Positions 36,094 to 45,506 of a DNA stretch of 64,000 nt are shown piece by piece. The stretch is taken from the NCBI RefSeq assembly GCF_900095225.1, contig NZ_LT607414.1, positions 62,001 through 126,000 on the forward strand, in the 5' to 3' direction. A program made the position numbers and the translations under genes. This DNA is from Pseudomonas sp. UMAB-08 (GTDB lineage: Bacteria > Pseudomonadota > Gammaproteobacteria > Pseudomonadales > Pseudomonadaceae). Every line of letters begins with the position of its first letter. Position 1 is the first letter of the stretch. Under the pieces are notes generated by a model that saw only the letters and a list, made by a program, of their open reading frames with translations, was not told the DNA's origin and did no database searches.

Positions 36094-36172
36094 GAATAAT
36101 CTCCTCTGCTTGCGCACGTCTGGGTGATCGCTTGCAGCTCAGTGTTCCAGTCGGCCTTAATGGTTGAATTCT

Positions 36173-36994
36173 TCAGTTATCGAAGACTGCTTTTTGTTTG
36201 CTCATGTGCGCGGTCATCGCCAACCGAAGGTCCGCTGATTGCAGCATTGCCGCGTTCCACGTGGCAACGTATTCAAGACCGTCATCGATCCGATGGTCAC
36301 GCATGTAGCTGATCATCTCCTTGGTCCCGGCAATGGCGATCGGCGATTTACTGGCAATTTCACCCGCAATGGCCATCACACCTTCAAGCAGGCTCTGGGT
36401 GTCGACGAACGTGCGATTGACCAGGCCGATGCTGCGCGCCTCTTCTGCACCGATAGTACGCCCGGTGTAGGCCAGTTCGCGCAGCATACCGTCGCCGATG
36501 ATACGCGGCAGGCGCTGCAAAGTACCCACATCCGCCGCCATGCCCATGTCGATTTCCTTGATCGAGAATTGTGCATCTTCAGCGGCGTAACGCATATCAC
36601 ACGCTGCAATCAAATCGATGGCGCCGCCCAGGCAGTACCCCTGAATTGCCGCCAATACCGGTTTGCGACAGCTGTCCACGGCATTGAACGAAGCCTGGAG
36701 CTGCAGAATTTTGCGCCGCAGCACGCGTGCATTTCGCCCCACATCCTTGCCCAACTCAGTGGCAACCGATGCCAGCATCATCAAGTCGATACCCGACGAG
36801 AAGTGTTTGCCCGCGCCGCTCAGAACCACGACGCGCACGTCATCTGTGTCATCGATCCACTGGAAAATATCGATGATCTCGCTCCAGAACGCGGCGTTCA
36901 TCGAATTGACCTTTTCCGGCCGATTGATCTGCACATGAGCGATGTTATCGGTCAGTTCGACGTGGAAAGCCTGGTAATCGGACACGGTTGTCAT
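36173..36994 (-). CDS. Delta3,5-delta2,4-dienoyl-CoA isomerase-like crotonase
   Basis: 273 aa from the ATG at 36994; a GTG start five codons earlier (37009) is also possible. It has the crotonase fold with an oxyanion-loop (GAGKHFSSGIDL). The key acids match peroxisomal ECH1, not hydratases: Asp127 in GGAIDLIAACD, Glu147 in IKEID and Asp155 in AADVGTLQRLP. So it should shift double bonds in 3,5-dienoyl-CoA during breakdown of odd-position unsaturated fatty acids. It stands alone. Confidence 0.85.
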   Translation of the reverse strand: MTTVSDYQAFHVELTDNIAHVQINRPEKVNSMNAAFWSEIIDIFQWIDDTDDVRVVVLSGAGKHFSSGIDLMMLASVATELGKDVGRNARVLRRKILQLQASFNAVDSCRKPVLAAIQGYCLGGAIDLIAACDMRYAAEDAQFSIKEIDMGMAADVGTLQRLPRIIGDGMLRELAYTGRTIGAEEARSIGLVNRTFVDTQSLLEGVMAIAGEIASKSPIAIAGTKEMISYMRDHRIDDGLEYVATWNAAMLQSADLRLAMTAHMSKQKAVFDN

Positions 36995-37279
36995 CTTCGA
37001 AATACTCACAATTCTTGGTTGTAATGGTGCTCAGACTATAACAAGCACGCCTTACCAGCCGTAAGGCTGCGGTTATGCCATTTGCAGGACAAAACCCCCA
37101 TTGGGCGGCGCGAAGTCAGACCGCTCGATCCGGGACCAAGGCGTTCGACATCGCTCGGGAGAAAGCAATCCGACGCCGAAGGAGGAAGGCACATGAGTAT
37201 TTCGGGATGGATGTCCGAGCGAGTAAAGAGGCAGTTGAGGCGTAATGAAATCGGGGATGCAAGCACCACAACCACTCAA
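36995..37279. other. Intergenic region with a possible small gene at 37193
   Basis: 285 nt between two minus-strand genes. An ATG at 37193 on the plus strand has a near-perfect ribosome site (AAGGAGGAAGGCAC). It opens a frame of 74 codons (MSISGWMSERVKRQLRRNEI onward) that runs antisense into the lone receiver gene up to 37417. Only the first 28 codons are outside that gene. A short CAGCC/GGCTG hairpin is at about 37057-37070. Confidence 0.3.
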
Positions 37280-37657
37280 TCACGCCAGCAGTTTTTTAAT
37301 CTGGGTATGCAGGTTTTCCATCGTGAACGGCTTGGCCAGGATTGGCGCCTTGAGAGCGATAGGGCTGCCGGACTCCAGGATTTCGGCGGGGTAGCCGCTG
37401 ATGAAAATCACCTTTAATTCAGGTCGTAACTTCACCGCCGGCTCAGCAATCATCACCCCCGATACTCCGCCCGGCAGGCGGTAATCAGTGATCATCAAAT
37501 CCAGGTGAGGTTTGGTCGCCAGTATCTCGAACGCCTGTTCGCCATTTTCTGCCTTCAATACCCGGTAGCCCTCGCCCGATAGATAATCGGCGAGCAACAT
37601 CAGGATCAGCGGTTCGTCTTCGACGATGAGTACGACATCTTCTGCATCTGAGCTCAT
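37280..37657 (-). CDS. Single-domain response regulator (receiver only)
   Basis: 125 aa, one CheY-like receiver. Acidic pair in IVEDE, phosphoacceptor Asp in MITDYRLPG, conserved Lys in LAKPFT. No output domain, so it either relays phosphate or binds a partner. It closes the signalling operon, 89 nt after the receiver-kinase gene. Confidence 0.9.
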   Translation of the reverse strand: MSSDAEDVVLIVEDEPLILMLLADYLSGEGYRVLKAENGEQAFEILATKPHLDLMITDYRLPGGVSGVMIAEPAVKLRPELKVIFISGYPAEILESGSPIALKAPILAKPFTMENLHTQIKKLLA

Positions 37658-37746
37658 GGGTGTGCCTTATATCTCTAAATAGCTGCCACTACGACCATGG
37701 CGCGCGGCGTAGGTTGCGCTGTACGTCGGATAATTGCCAACAGCTT

Positions 37747-38928
37747 TTAAAGCGGCAGACTCACCCTGAACAACGACCCCTTACCCTCTTCGCTATCTAT
37801 GCTGATCGAACCACCATGGGCGGCGACGATCTGCTCGGAAATAAACAAGCCCAGGCCCAATCCGGCAATGACATGATTGGCCGATACCCGCTCGAATTGC
37901 TGGAAAATTCGTTTCTGGTTTTCTTCGCTGACACCAATGCCGTGATCAAGCACATCCACCCGCGCCTGCCCCCCGTCGCAGTACACCCGCACGTCGATCG
38001 GGTTATGAGAGCCATAGCGCAGCGCGTTGGTCAGCAAGTTCACAACCACCTGTTCGATGCGAAACTCATCCCAGGTCCCCATGACTGGCCCTTCGGCCGT
38101 AAAAGACAACGTCGACTCAGCATTAGACATTTGCGCGGAGAAGCTCTCCAGAAGGTTGCTGACCAGTTGCGCCAGATCGAAACGACTGGGACGAATCGAC
38201 AGTTTGCCGGTACGAATGCGCGAGACATCCAGCATGTCTTCGATCAAACGAATCAAACTCTTGATTTGCCGCTCATCGCGATCGACCATGGCGCTCAGCT
38301 TGTCCAGGGTAAACGCAGCAACGTTGCCCTTGGCGAGGTGCAGTTTGCGCAGTTGGGTTTCCAGAATAAGCCCGTTAAGCGGGGTGCGCACCTCGTGGGA
38401 AACAATCGACATAAAGTCATCACGCATGCGCACCGCGTGCTCAAGTTCGTTCTGCGTGGACTGAAGTTGTTTGAGCAAGGCTTCCTGCTCGCGGCGGCTC
38501 TGCTCAAGGGCTTCGACCTGCTGCTTCATCGCCTTGCGTTGACGATAAAGGTCGACGAACACATTGACCTTGCTCTTCACCGCATGGATATCCAGCGGCT
38601 TGTGCAGAAAGTCCACTGCGCCACTTTCGTAGCCCTTGAATGCGTAATTCAACTCACGACCGGCGGCACTGACAAACACGATAGGAATATTTTTGGTTCT
38701 CTCGGTACTGCGCATCAACTCAGCCAGTTCGAAGCCGTTCATTCCTGGCATTTGCACATCGAGAATGGCCAGAGCGAACTCATGCTGCAGCAACAGCGAA
38801 AGCGCCTCATCAGCAGACAGGGCTTTAAAGACCGTGCGGTCCTCACGCTTGATCAATGCCTCAAGCGCCAGCAGGTTTTCTGGTAGATCATCGACGATCA
38901 GCAGGTTGGCTTGGATTTCACTTAGCAT
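37747..38928 (-). CDS. Receiver-histidine kinase (REC-HisKA-HATPase)
   Basis: 393 aa, soluble. N-terminal receiver (about 5-125, LLIVDDLPENLLAL and ILDVQMPGMNG with the phosphoacceptor Asp), a coiled-coil linker (about 130-170), then the dimerisation/phosphorylation domain with His in VSHEVRTPLN, and the ATPase with N and G boxes (NLLTNALRYG; DHGIGVS; GLGLGLFI). Receiver-first kinases of this type take phosphate signals from another kinase. Its start overlaps the cheB end by 7 nt. Confidence 0.9.
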   Translation of the reverse strand: MLSEIQANLLIVDDLPENLLALEALIKREDRTVFKALSADEALSLLLQHEFALAILDVQMPGMNGFELAELMRSTERTKNIPIVFVSAAGRELNYAFKGYESGAVDFLHKPLDIHAVKSKVNVFVDLYRQRKAMKQQVEALEQSRREQEALLKQLQSTQNELEHAVRMRDDFMSIVSHEVRTPLNGLILETQLRKLHLAKGNVAAFTLDKLSAMVDRDERQIKSLIRLIEDMLDVSRIRTGKLSIRPSRFDLAQLVSNLLESFSAQMSNAESTLSFTAEGPVMGTWDEFRIEQVVVNLLTNALRYGSHNPIDVRVYCDGGQARVDVLDHGIGVSEENQKRIFQQFERVSANHVIAGLGLGLFISEQIVAAHGGSISIDSEEGKGSLFRVSLPL

Positions 38929-39539
38929 GCGGTTCTTTCCAGCTCGATTAGCAATTGGCCGATGTCGTGCAACGGTAGGATGTGATTCGGCATGTGTAAC
39001 GCCAACGCTGCTTCGGGCATGGTGGGTGCATGAGCCAGCCGGGGATCTTGAACCACCGTGAATCCGCCATGATGCTTGATCAGAGCCAATCCTCGAGCAC
39101 CGTCCTGATTGGCCCCGGTCAGCAATACTCCGGCCAGGCGAGATCCATAGGCATCAGCGGCCGACTCAAAAAGGATGTCGATGCTGGGTCGTGAATGGTA
39201 AACGCGCTCTTCCTGGCTCAGCGACAGGCTGAAGTCTTCTTCCACAGACACGTGATAGCCGGGAGCGGCGAAATACAACGTGCCAGGAACAATTATCTCT
39301 TTGTCATCAACTTCTTTAACCGGAACAGGCAGGCGCCGCTGAAAAATTTCAGCCAAATGACTGCGGCGCTCATCAGGTAAATGCAAGACCGTGATAATTG
39401 GCAGAGCGAAGCCTGGCGTCAACGCGGAGAAAATCTTCATCAAGGCATCCACACCGCCAGCCGACGCCCCGATGACAATGGCATCGACAACAGGCAACGC
39501 GCGAATGGGCAAGTGATGGTGTTGTTCAGTTGTATTCAT
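38922..39539 (-). CDS. CheB-like methylesterase domain protein, no receiver
   Basis: 205 aa, the catalytic domain only. Ser in IGASAGGVDAL, His in VLHLPDERRSHL and Asp in LLTGANQDGARG form the CheB triad. The lack of a receiver sets it apart from chemotaxis CheB. It overlaps cheR by 4 nt (ATGA) and the receiver-kinase by 7 nt, so the group is translated as a unit. Its natural target is unclear because no methyl-accepting protein lies nearby. Confidence 0.9.
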   Translation of the reverse strand: MNTTEQHHHLPIRALPVVDAIVIGASAGGVDALMKIFSALTPGFALPIITVLHLPDERRSHLAEIFQRRLPVPVKEVDDKEIIVPGTLYFAAPGYHVSVEEDFSLSLSQEERVYHSRPSIDILFESAADAYGSRLAGVLLTGANQDGARGLALIKHHGGFTVVQDPRLAHAPTMPEAALALHMPNHILPLHDIGQLLIELERTAC

Positions 39540-40357
39540 GACTTACGGTAGATCCGCTCCTGTTTGACAAACGTCTCGAATTTTTTGCTATAAGCGGAAA
39601 AATCGAGTGTTTCCTTGCTGCCCAGTACCAGAAAACCCCGATGGCAGAGCGAATCGTGAAACAGCCCGAACGCCCGATCCTGAAGCTTTTTATTAAAATA
39701 AATCAGTACGTTACGGCATGAAATTAACTGGGTTTCTGAAAACACACTGTCAGTTGCCAGGCTGTGATCGGCGAACGTAACGTTCTCGCGCAGCGTCTTA
39801 TCGAAAATAGCGTGGTCATACGCCGCGGTGTAATAGTCGGAAAACGCCCGCTGCCCGCCTGCCCGTTGATAGTTCTCGGTGTACGCACGAATATTCTCCA
39901 GTGAGAATATGCCCATCTTGGCCTTCTCCAGCGAGCTGGGGTTGATGTCAGTGGCGTAGATGATGGTTCGATCAAGCAGCCCCTCCTCGCGCAGCAGGAT
40001 CGCCATGGAGTAGACCTCCTCCCCTGTACTGCAACCGGCGATCCAGATCTTGATCGAAGGGTATGTTTTGAGCAGTGGCACCACCTCCTGACGAATCGCC
40101 AGAAAATGCCCAGGATCGCGAAACATTTCACTGACCGGGATAGTCAGGAACTGCAAGAGCTGCATGAACGCTAAAGGGTCATGCAGCACGCGTTCCTGGA
40201 GCGCCGAGATGGTTTTGCAGTCGAACTGGCGCAACGCATGATTGACCCGACGCTTGACCGAGGCGCCAGAATAATCACGAAAGTCGTAACTGTATTTGAG
40301 GTAAATCGCCTCCATCAACAGACGCAATTCAATTTCGGTGTTCCGCTCAAGCGACAT
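39536..40357 (-). CDS. CheR-type protein-glutamate methyltransferase
   Basis: 273 aa from the ATG at 40357 (MSLERNTEIELRLLMEAIY). N-terminal CheR alpha domain, then the SAM fold (IWIAGCSTGEEVYSMAILL; DINPSSLEKAKMGIFS; CRNVLIYF). It lacks tetratricopeptide extensions. It follows the large hybrid kinase by 68 nt and is coupled to the CheB-like gene. Confidence 0.92.
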   Translation of the reverse strand: MSLERNTEIELRLLMEAIYLKYSYDFRDYSGASVKRRVNHALRQFDCKTISALQERVLHDPLAFMQLLQFLTIPVSEMFRDPGHFLAIRQEVVPLLKTYPSIKIWIAGCSTGEEVYSMAILLREEGLLDRTIIYATDINPSSLEKAKMGIFSLENIRAYTENYQRAGGQRAFSDYYTAAYDHAIFDKTLRENVTFADHSLATDSVFSETQLISCRNVLIYFNKKLQDRAFGLFHDSLCHRGFLVLGSKETLDFSAYSKKFETFVKQERIYRKS

Positions 40358-40425
40358 GGCACAAATCCAGATACTCGGTTCCAAGAGTCAACTTAGTGGC
40401 TTCAATGCCTGATACGTTCAATGAG

Positions 40426-43400
40426 TCAGATCCGTTCCATTTTGGGCAGCCATACGCGAATCAACGAAAACAAACGGTCAAGGTCAATGGGCTTGGCCAG
40501 GTAATCATTGGAGCCCGCCTGCAGGCAGCGCTCCTGATCGTCTCTCATGGCTTTGGCCGTCACCGCGATGATCGGCAGCTTGCGCCAGCGTGGATCCTTG
40601 CGAATCTCCACGGTCGCTTCGTAGCCGTCCATCTCGGGCATCATCACATCCATCAACACCAGATCGATGTCGTCGACATCATTAAGCTTGTTGATGGCCT
40701 CTCGACCATTGCGAGCGATTTCAATGACCGCGCCTTTGTGCTCCAGGGCACTGGTCAACGCGAAGATGTTACGCACGTCATCATCGACCACCAGGATTTT
40801 ACGGCCCTCAAACACCTTGTCTCGACTGCGGGCGGTCCTGAGCATTTTCTGGCGTTCGCTGGACAGTTTAGATTCGACTTTGTGCAGGAACAGCGTCACT
40901 TCATCCAGCAAACGCTCAGGCGAGCGGGCACCCTTGATGATGATCGAGCGGGAATATCTAAGCAGCTCGGTTTCTTCATCGCGCGTCAGGTTGCGCCCGG
41001 TGTAGACGATCACGGGCGGAAACGAGCAGATGTCTTCGGTGGACATGCGCTTGAGCAGGTCGTTGCCGAGCATGTCAGGCAGTTTCAGGTCGATGATCAT
41101 GCAGTCGTAGACGTTATCCCGCAGCAGATCCAACGCATCCTGGGCGAACCCGACAGCGGTTATCTCGATGTCATCGTCACCAATCAATCGCGCGATACTG
41201 TCGCGTTGCAGGGCGTCGTCTTCCACCAGCAGGATGCGCTTGACCTTCTGGGTCAACTTGGCCTCGAGCTTGGCGAAAACATCCTTCAGTTCTTCACGGG
41301 TGGTCGGCTTGACCGCATAACCGATGGCCCCCATGTGCATAGCGGCTTCCTGGCGATCCTCTACAGAGATCACGTGGACCGGGATATGTCGGGTCGGCGC
41401 CAGTTCTTTCAAGCGTTGTAGCACGGTCAGACCTGAGTGATCCGGTAGACGCATGTCCAGCAAAATCGCGTCAGGTATGAACTGTGCCGCCAGGTTGAAC
41501 CCTTCGTCAGCGGCATGGGCCACCAGGCATTGATAACCCAATTCGTGAGCCAGATCGTAAAGAATCTGCGCGAAGCTGACCTCATCCTCGATCACCAGCA
41601 TGCAGCGGGTGCTGAACGGTGCCTTGTCGCGATCATCGGCAAAGTCTGGAATAGCAGGCGCTGTCGGAACTGTCACCGCAGCAACGGGGATGACCGGTGG
41701 CATTGCCATTACAGGTGCTGCAACCGCGACCGGCTGTTCGCCATATTCGAGTTGGACCTGTTCAACGTATTGCTCAGGCACCACCAAGGTAAAAATACTG
41801 CCCTGCTCTGGCGCGCTGGTGACGGTGATCGAGCCACCCAGCAATTTGGCCAGATCGCGGGAAATCGACAGCCCAAGACCGGTGCCGCCGTAACGCCGAT
41901 TGGTGGTGCCGTCGGCTTGGCGGAATGCTTCGAAAATGCTTTCCTGATGTTCTTCGGCGATGCCGATCCCGGTGTCGCGCACGGTGAAGGTGATGCCCTC
42001 GCCCGGCTGGCGCGAGACGGTCAAACTGACACTGCCACGCTCGGTGAACTTGATCGCATTGGACAACAGGTTTTTCAGTACTTGCTCCAGGCGCTGGCGA
42101 TCAGTAAACAGCAGCGTGGGCGCACCCGCCTGCAATTCGACTTGAAAGTCGAGTTTCTTGTCTGCGGCCATGGGTTGAAACATACCCCGCAGGCCTTCGA
42201 CCAACCGCGCCACACTGGTGGTTTCCGGGCGCATGTCGAGCTTGCCGGCTTCGACCTTGGAGATGTCGAGAATGTCGTTGATCAAGTTCAGCAGATCGTT
42301 GCCGGCCGAATAGATCGACTCGGCGAATTTGACCTGCTCGGCCGTCAGGTTCTCTGTCGGGTTTTCCGCCAGCAGTTTCGCCAGAATCAGTGAGCTGTTG
42401 AGCGGCGTACGCAGCTCATGAGACATATTGGCAAGGAATTCAGACTTGTATTTGCTGGAGCGCTGCAGCTCTTCAGCTCTTGCTTCAAGTTCAACCTGCG
42501 CAATATTCAACTCTTCGTTGTTACGGTCCAACGCATCGCGCTGATCGGCCAGGGCTTGGCCCTGCTCGGCCAACTGCTCATTGGTTTGCTCAAGCTCCGC
42601 CTGCTGGGCTTCCAGATGGGCCTGAGACTCCTTCAGGATGTGTGACTGTTGTTCAAGTTCTTCGTTAGCGGCTTTAAGCTCTTCCTGCTGCACCTGCAGT
42701 TCTTCATTGAGCTGCTGGGCTTCGGCGAGTACGTCCTGCAAGCGCTGGCGGTAACGTGCCGCGTCAATCGCGGTGCCGATGTTGTCGGAAATCACCTCAA
42801 GGAACTCGACATCGCGTTCGGTCAACGCCCGCAAAAAGCCCAGCTCAATCACGCCATTGACCTGGTCGTCATTGCTGGTCGGCACGATCAGGACGCTACG
42901 CGGCGAACCATCGCCCAGGCCCGAGCTGACTTTGAAGTAATCGCCCGGCACATCGTCCAGGGTGATGATCTTGTCTTGCAGCGCAGCCTGACCAATAACG
43001 CCCTCGCCGCTGTAGATCGACTGCTCGCGCTGTTCCTGCTCGCGAGAAAACCCGTAAGACGCCACACGCGTGAAGCCACCATGTTCCTGACGGACATACA
43101 TCGCGGCCACGACAGAGCCCAGGTATTGAGCAAAAAACTGCAGCACATTGCGGCCCAGCACGTTCAATGTGAGTTGCCCCAGCACTTGTTCTGCCAGCTC
43201 GCTTTGCCCGTTGCGCAGCCACGCCACGTGTTGCAAGCGCTGAGCGTTATTCTCTTGCAGCTTCATGTTTTCAATGTAACTTTTTGATAATGCGAACATA
43301 TCACGCCGGCCTATATAGGCCAGGAAGCCGCTGATCAGCACCACAAAAATCAAATACAAGGTGACTGTGAGAATCGTAGTGTGCGTGACTTCTTCGTTGC

Positions 43401-43929
43401 GAGTGACGCGCAGTTGTTGCTCCATCGCCACGATCTGATCATATTCGCTGCGAATTTCGTCGGTCAGACGCTTGCCTCGACCAGCGGCAATAGCTGATTG
43501 ATAATCGCCATTTTTTCGGCGCAACGTGATCATTTCCTGGGCAAAATCGTTCCACTCATCCTGCAAGGCGGAAAGACGCCTCAAGCGATCCACTTGCTGA
43601 GGGTTATCGGCAACCAACTCGTTCAGGCTTTTGAGTTCAGTCGCCACCCCAGGCTTGGCGACTTCATAGGGGTCGAGAAAGTGCTCATCACCGGTGAGCA
43701 GAAAGCCGCGCATGCCCGTTTCCATGTCGATGGACAGCCGGAGCGAATGATTGGCGTTGTTGATCACGCGGTCGGTGTGTTCGACCCACTGGATCACCGT
43801 CAATAAATAGGTAATCAGAGCGATAAAAAAAACAGCGCTCAGCACACCGACACCCAACGGCAGGCTGATGTTTCGGCCCAACATTTTACGGAAGCGTTGC
43901 TCGTCAATCGAAGACGGAGAGTTCATCAA
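40426..43929 (-). CDS. Large hybrid sensor kinase: CHASE3-GAF-HisKA-HATPase-REC-REC-REC
   Basis: 1167 aa. Membrane helices at about 22-48 and 184-206 flank a CHASE3 sensor domain with its [17 protein letters not shown] motif. A GAF domain (about 245-395) and a long Gln/Glu-rich coiled coil (about 395-490) follow, then HisKA with His504 (SHELRTPLN), the ATPase domain (about 610-735) and three receivers (about 775-890, 900-1015, 1045-1160). CHASE3 kinases with coiled coils often govern stress or developmental switches. It heads the operon; an alternative ATG is one codon downstream. Confidence 0.92.
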   Translation of the reverse strand: MMNSPSSIDEQRFRKMLGRNISLPLGVGVLSAVFFIALITYLLTVIQWVEHTDRVINNANHSLRLSIDMETGMRGFLLTGDEHFLDPYEVAKPGVATELKSLNELVADNPQQVDRLRRLSALQDEWNDFAQEMITLRRKNGDYQSAIAAGRGKRLTDEIRSEYDQIVAMEQQLRVTRNEEVTHTTILTVTLYLIFVVLISGFLAYIGRRDMFALSKSYIENMKLQENNAQRLQHVAWLRNGQSELAEQVLGQLTLNVLGRNVLQFFAQYLGSVVAAMYVRQEHGGFTRVASYGFSREQEQREQSIYSGEGVIGQAALQDKIITLDDVPGDYFKVSSGLGDGSPRSVLIVPTSNDDQVNGVIELGFLRALTERDVEFLEVISDNIGTAIDAARYRQRLQDVLAEAQQLNEELQVQQEELKAANEELEQQSHILKESQAHLEAQQAELEQTNEQLAEQGQALADQRDALDRNNEELNIAQVELEARAEELQRSSKYKSEFLANMSHELRTPLNSSLILAKLLAENPTENLTAEQVKFAESIYSAGNDLLNLINDILDISKVEAGKLDMRPETTSVARLVEGLRGMFQPMAADKKLDFQVELQAGAPTLLFTDRQRLEQVLKNLLSNAIKFTERGSVSLTVSRQPGEGITFTVRDTGIGIAEEHQESIFEAFRQADGTTNRRYGGTGLGLSISRDLAKLLGGSITVTSAPEQGSIFTLVVPEQYVEQVQLEYGEQPVAVAAPVMAMPPVIPVAAVTVPTAPAIPDFADDRDKAPFSTRCMLVIEDEVSFAQILYDLAHELGYQCLVAHAADEGFNLAAQFIPDAILLDMRLPDHSGLTVLQRLKELAPTRHIPVHVISVEDRQEAAMHMGAIGYAVKPTTREELKDVFAKLEAKLTQKVKRILLVEDDALQRDSIARLIGDDDIEITAVGFAQDALDLLRDNVYDCMIIDLKLPDMLGNDLLKRMSTEDICSFPPVIVYTGRNLTRDEETELLRYSRSIIIKGARSPERLLDEVTLFLHKVESKLSSERQKMLRTARSRDKVFEGRKILVVDDDVRNIFALTSALEHKGAVIEIARNGREAINKLNDVDDIDLVLMDVMMPEMDGYEATVEIRKDPRWRKLPIIAVTAKAMRDDQERCLQAGSNDYLAKPIDLDRLFSLIRVWLPKMERI

Positions 43930-44196
43930 AAGGTCCGGGCGAATTCATCGAAACGACAGAGTCTGCCGCAAACGTCTGCAAAAGACTGCTTTTCTAGCAC
44001 GCGAAGCGGAAAATTCAGGCATAACGCCACGAAACGTCCTACAAAACATCTCATCAGGCTGAAAAACGAGCAGAAAATAACCCAAACGGATAGTTTTTAC
44101 TGCTAGAGGGAACTTGTCGCTATCATTTACATACTCATTAACATGCTGTCAGAAACAATCAGCTGTGAATCATTGCCTTTTATCAGGGAACATTTT

Positions 44197-44565
44197 ATGT
44201 CCGCCCCCATCAGCACCATCCTCGTGGTCGAAGACGACAACATCGTGCGCATGTTGATCGTCGACGTGCTTAAAGAGCTGGAATACAGCGTGCTCGAAGC
44301 CGCTGACGGTAAAGGCGCGCTCGCCCACTTGGGCGACGGTCAGAAAGTCATAGACCTGCTGATGACCGACCAGGGACTACCCGATATGAACGGCCGCGAC
44401 CTGGCGACCGAGGCCCGAAAATTACGCTCCAGCCTGCCCGTGCTGTTCGCCAGTGGGTATGCAGAAAGTATCGAGGTGCCGGAAGGCATGGACGTCATCG
44501 GCAAGCCGTTCTCGATTGAGCAGCTGCGAAGCAAGGTGAAGGGGATTTTGAGCCAGAAAGCCTGA
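44197..44565 (+). CDS. Single-domain response regulator, divergent from the hybrid kinase
   Basis: 122 aa from the ATG at 44197 with CAGGGAA before it. One receiver: VVEDDN, phosphoacceptor Asp in LLMTDQGLPD, Lys in VIGKPFSIEQL. It is read away from the kinase operon, separated by 267 nt, and probably belongs to the same pathway. No output domain. Confidence 0.88.
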   Translation: MSAPISTILVVEDDNIVRMLIVDVLKELEYSVLEAADGKGALAHLGDGQKVIDLLMTDQGLPDMNGRDLATEARKLRSSLPVLFASGYAESIEVPEGMDVIGKPFSIEQLRSKVKGILSQKA

Positions 44566-44853
44566 TATGCAATTTTCTGCAGAACCTGAACCCGCCAATG
44601 ACCCAAAAGCTCATCGGAGCTGATTTCAAAGGGCCCTTATCCAATGCGCAAAATGCTCCGCTGACATGAGCAGGAACTTGCTCAATCAGAGTTAAATGCT
44701 TATCAAAAAGCTCTAAATAGCTTTAATAAATAAATCTATCCGTATGATTTATATCAGATTATTTTTTACGGCATGGCTTTTGATTGATGAAGCAGCGTCC
44801 GCAACGCATTAGTTTTTACGGACACCGTCTGTTTATCTTGAAAGGAGCGTTTC
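44566..44853 (+). promoter_or_regulatory. A/T-rich leader upstream of hcp
   Basis: 288 nt without a gene. The part at 44700-44775 is strongly A/T-rich (for example TTTAATAAATAAATC) in contrast to its surroundings, so the hcp promoter likely lies there. A strong ribosome site (AAAGGAGCG) precedes hcp. No specific operator was assigned. Confidence 0.35.
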
Positions 44854-45372
44854 ATGCCAACACCCGCGTATATGATTCTTGAAGGCAGCAAACAAGGCCA
44901 GATCACTGCTGGCACTTTCACGGCTGATTCGGTTGGCAACATCTATCAGGAAGGCCACGAAAATAAAATCCTGGTCCAAGCCTTCAACCACCAAGTCATC
45001 GTTCCCCGTGACCCGCAATCCGGTCAACCTACCGGACAACGTGTGCACAAACCGCTGATGATCACCAAAGTGTTCGACAAGTCTTCACCGCTGATTTTTC
45101 AGGCATTGATTTCTGGCGAAACTTTAAACAAATGCCATTTGGCGTTTTATCGGACATCCGGGGTTGGTGGGCAGGAGCATTACTTCAGCATTGAGCTGGA
45201 AGACGCTTTGATCGTCGACGTGCAGTCACGCATGCCGAATTGCCAGGATCCGGCCACTGCGCATTTCACTCAGCTTGAAGATGTTTACTTCACTTACCGC
45301 AAAATCATCTGGACCCATGAAGTCTCTGGCACCTCCGGTTCCGACGACTGGCGAACCGCCAACGCAGCCTAA
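44854..45372 (+). CDS. hcp: Hcp, type VI secretion tube protein (orphan)
   Basis: 172 aa, the normal Hcp size. It starts MPTPAYMILEGSKQGQITAG and has the conserved HKPLMITKVFDKSSPLIFQAL and the late DVYFTYRKIIWTHE, as in the Hcp1 family. Hcp rings form the tube of the type VI system and carry effectors. No sheath, baseplate or ClpV gene is nearby, so it must serve an apparatus encoded elsewhere. The gene has its own leader and terminator. Confidence 0.93.
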   Translation: MPTPAYMILEGSKQGQITAGTFTADSVGNIYQEGHENKILVQAFNHQVIVPRDPQSGQPTGQRVHKPLMITKVFDKSSPLIFQALISGETLNKCHLAFYRTSGVGGQEHYFSIELEDALIVDVQSRMPNCQDPATAHFTQLEDVYFTYRKIIWTHEVSGTSGSDDWRTANAA

Positions 45373-45392
45373 AGCAGGCTGAGCGCTACGCC

Positions 45393-45423
45393 ACATCGGC
45401 CAGTTTTGCTGGCCGATGTTTTT
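45393..45423 (+). terminator. Intrinsic terminator of hcp
   Basis: ACATCGGCCAG (45393-45403) pairs perfectly with CTGGCCGATGT (45409-45419) around TTTTG, then T-run. Confidence 0.9.
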
Positions 45424-45506
45424 GTGGGCGCCACTCTGATGGCACCGCAGCTTTAATCCGCCTTGTGGTTTAATCACGCCCCCCGATCACCCTGAACTCT
45501 CTCCCC

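Noticed and set aside
36995-37279. Small RNA gene in the gap before the lone receiver
   Set aside because: Only a 5-bp hairpin and no terminator with T-run; nothing supports an independent RNA.
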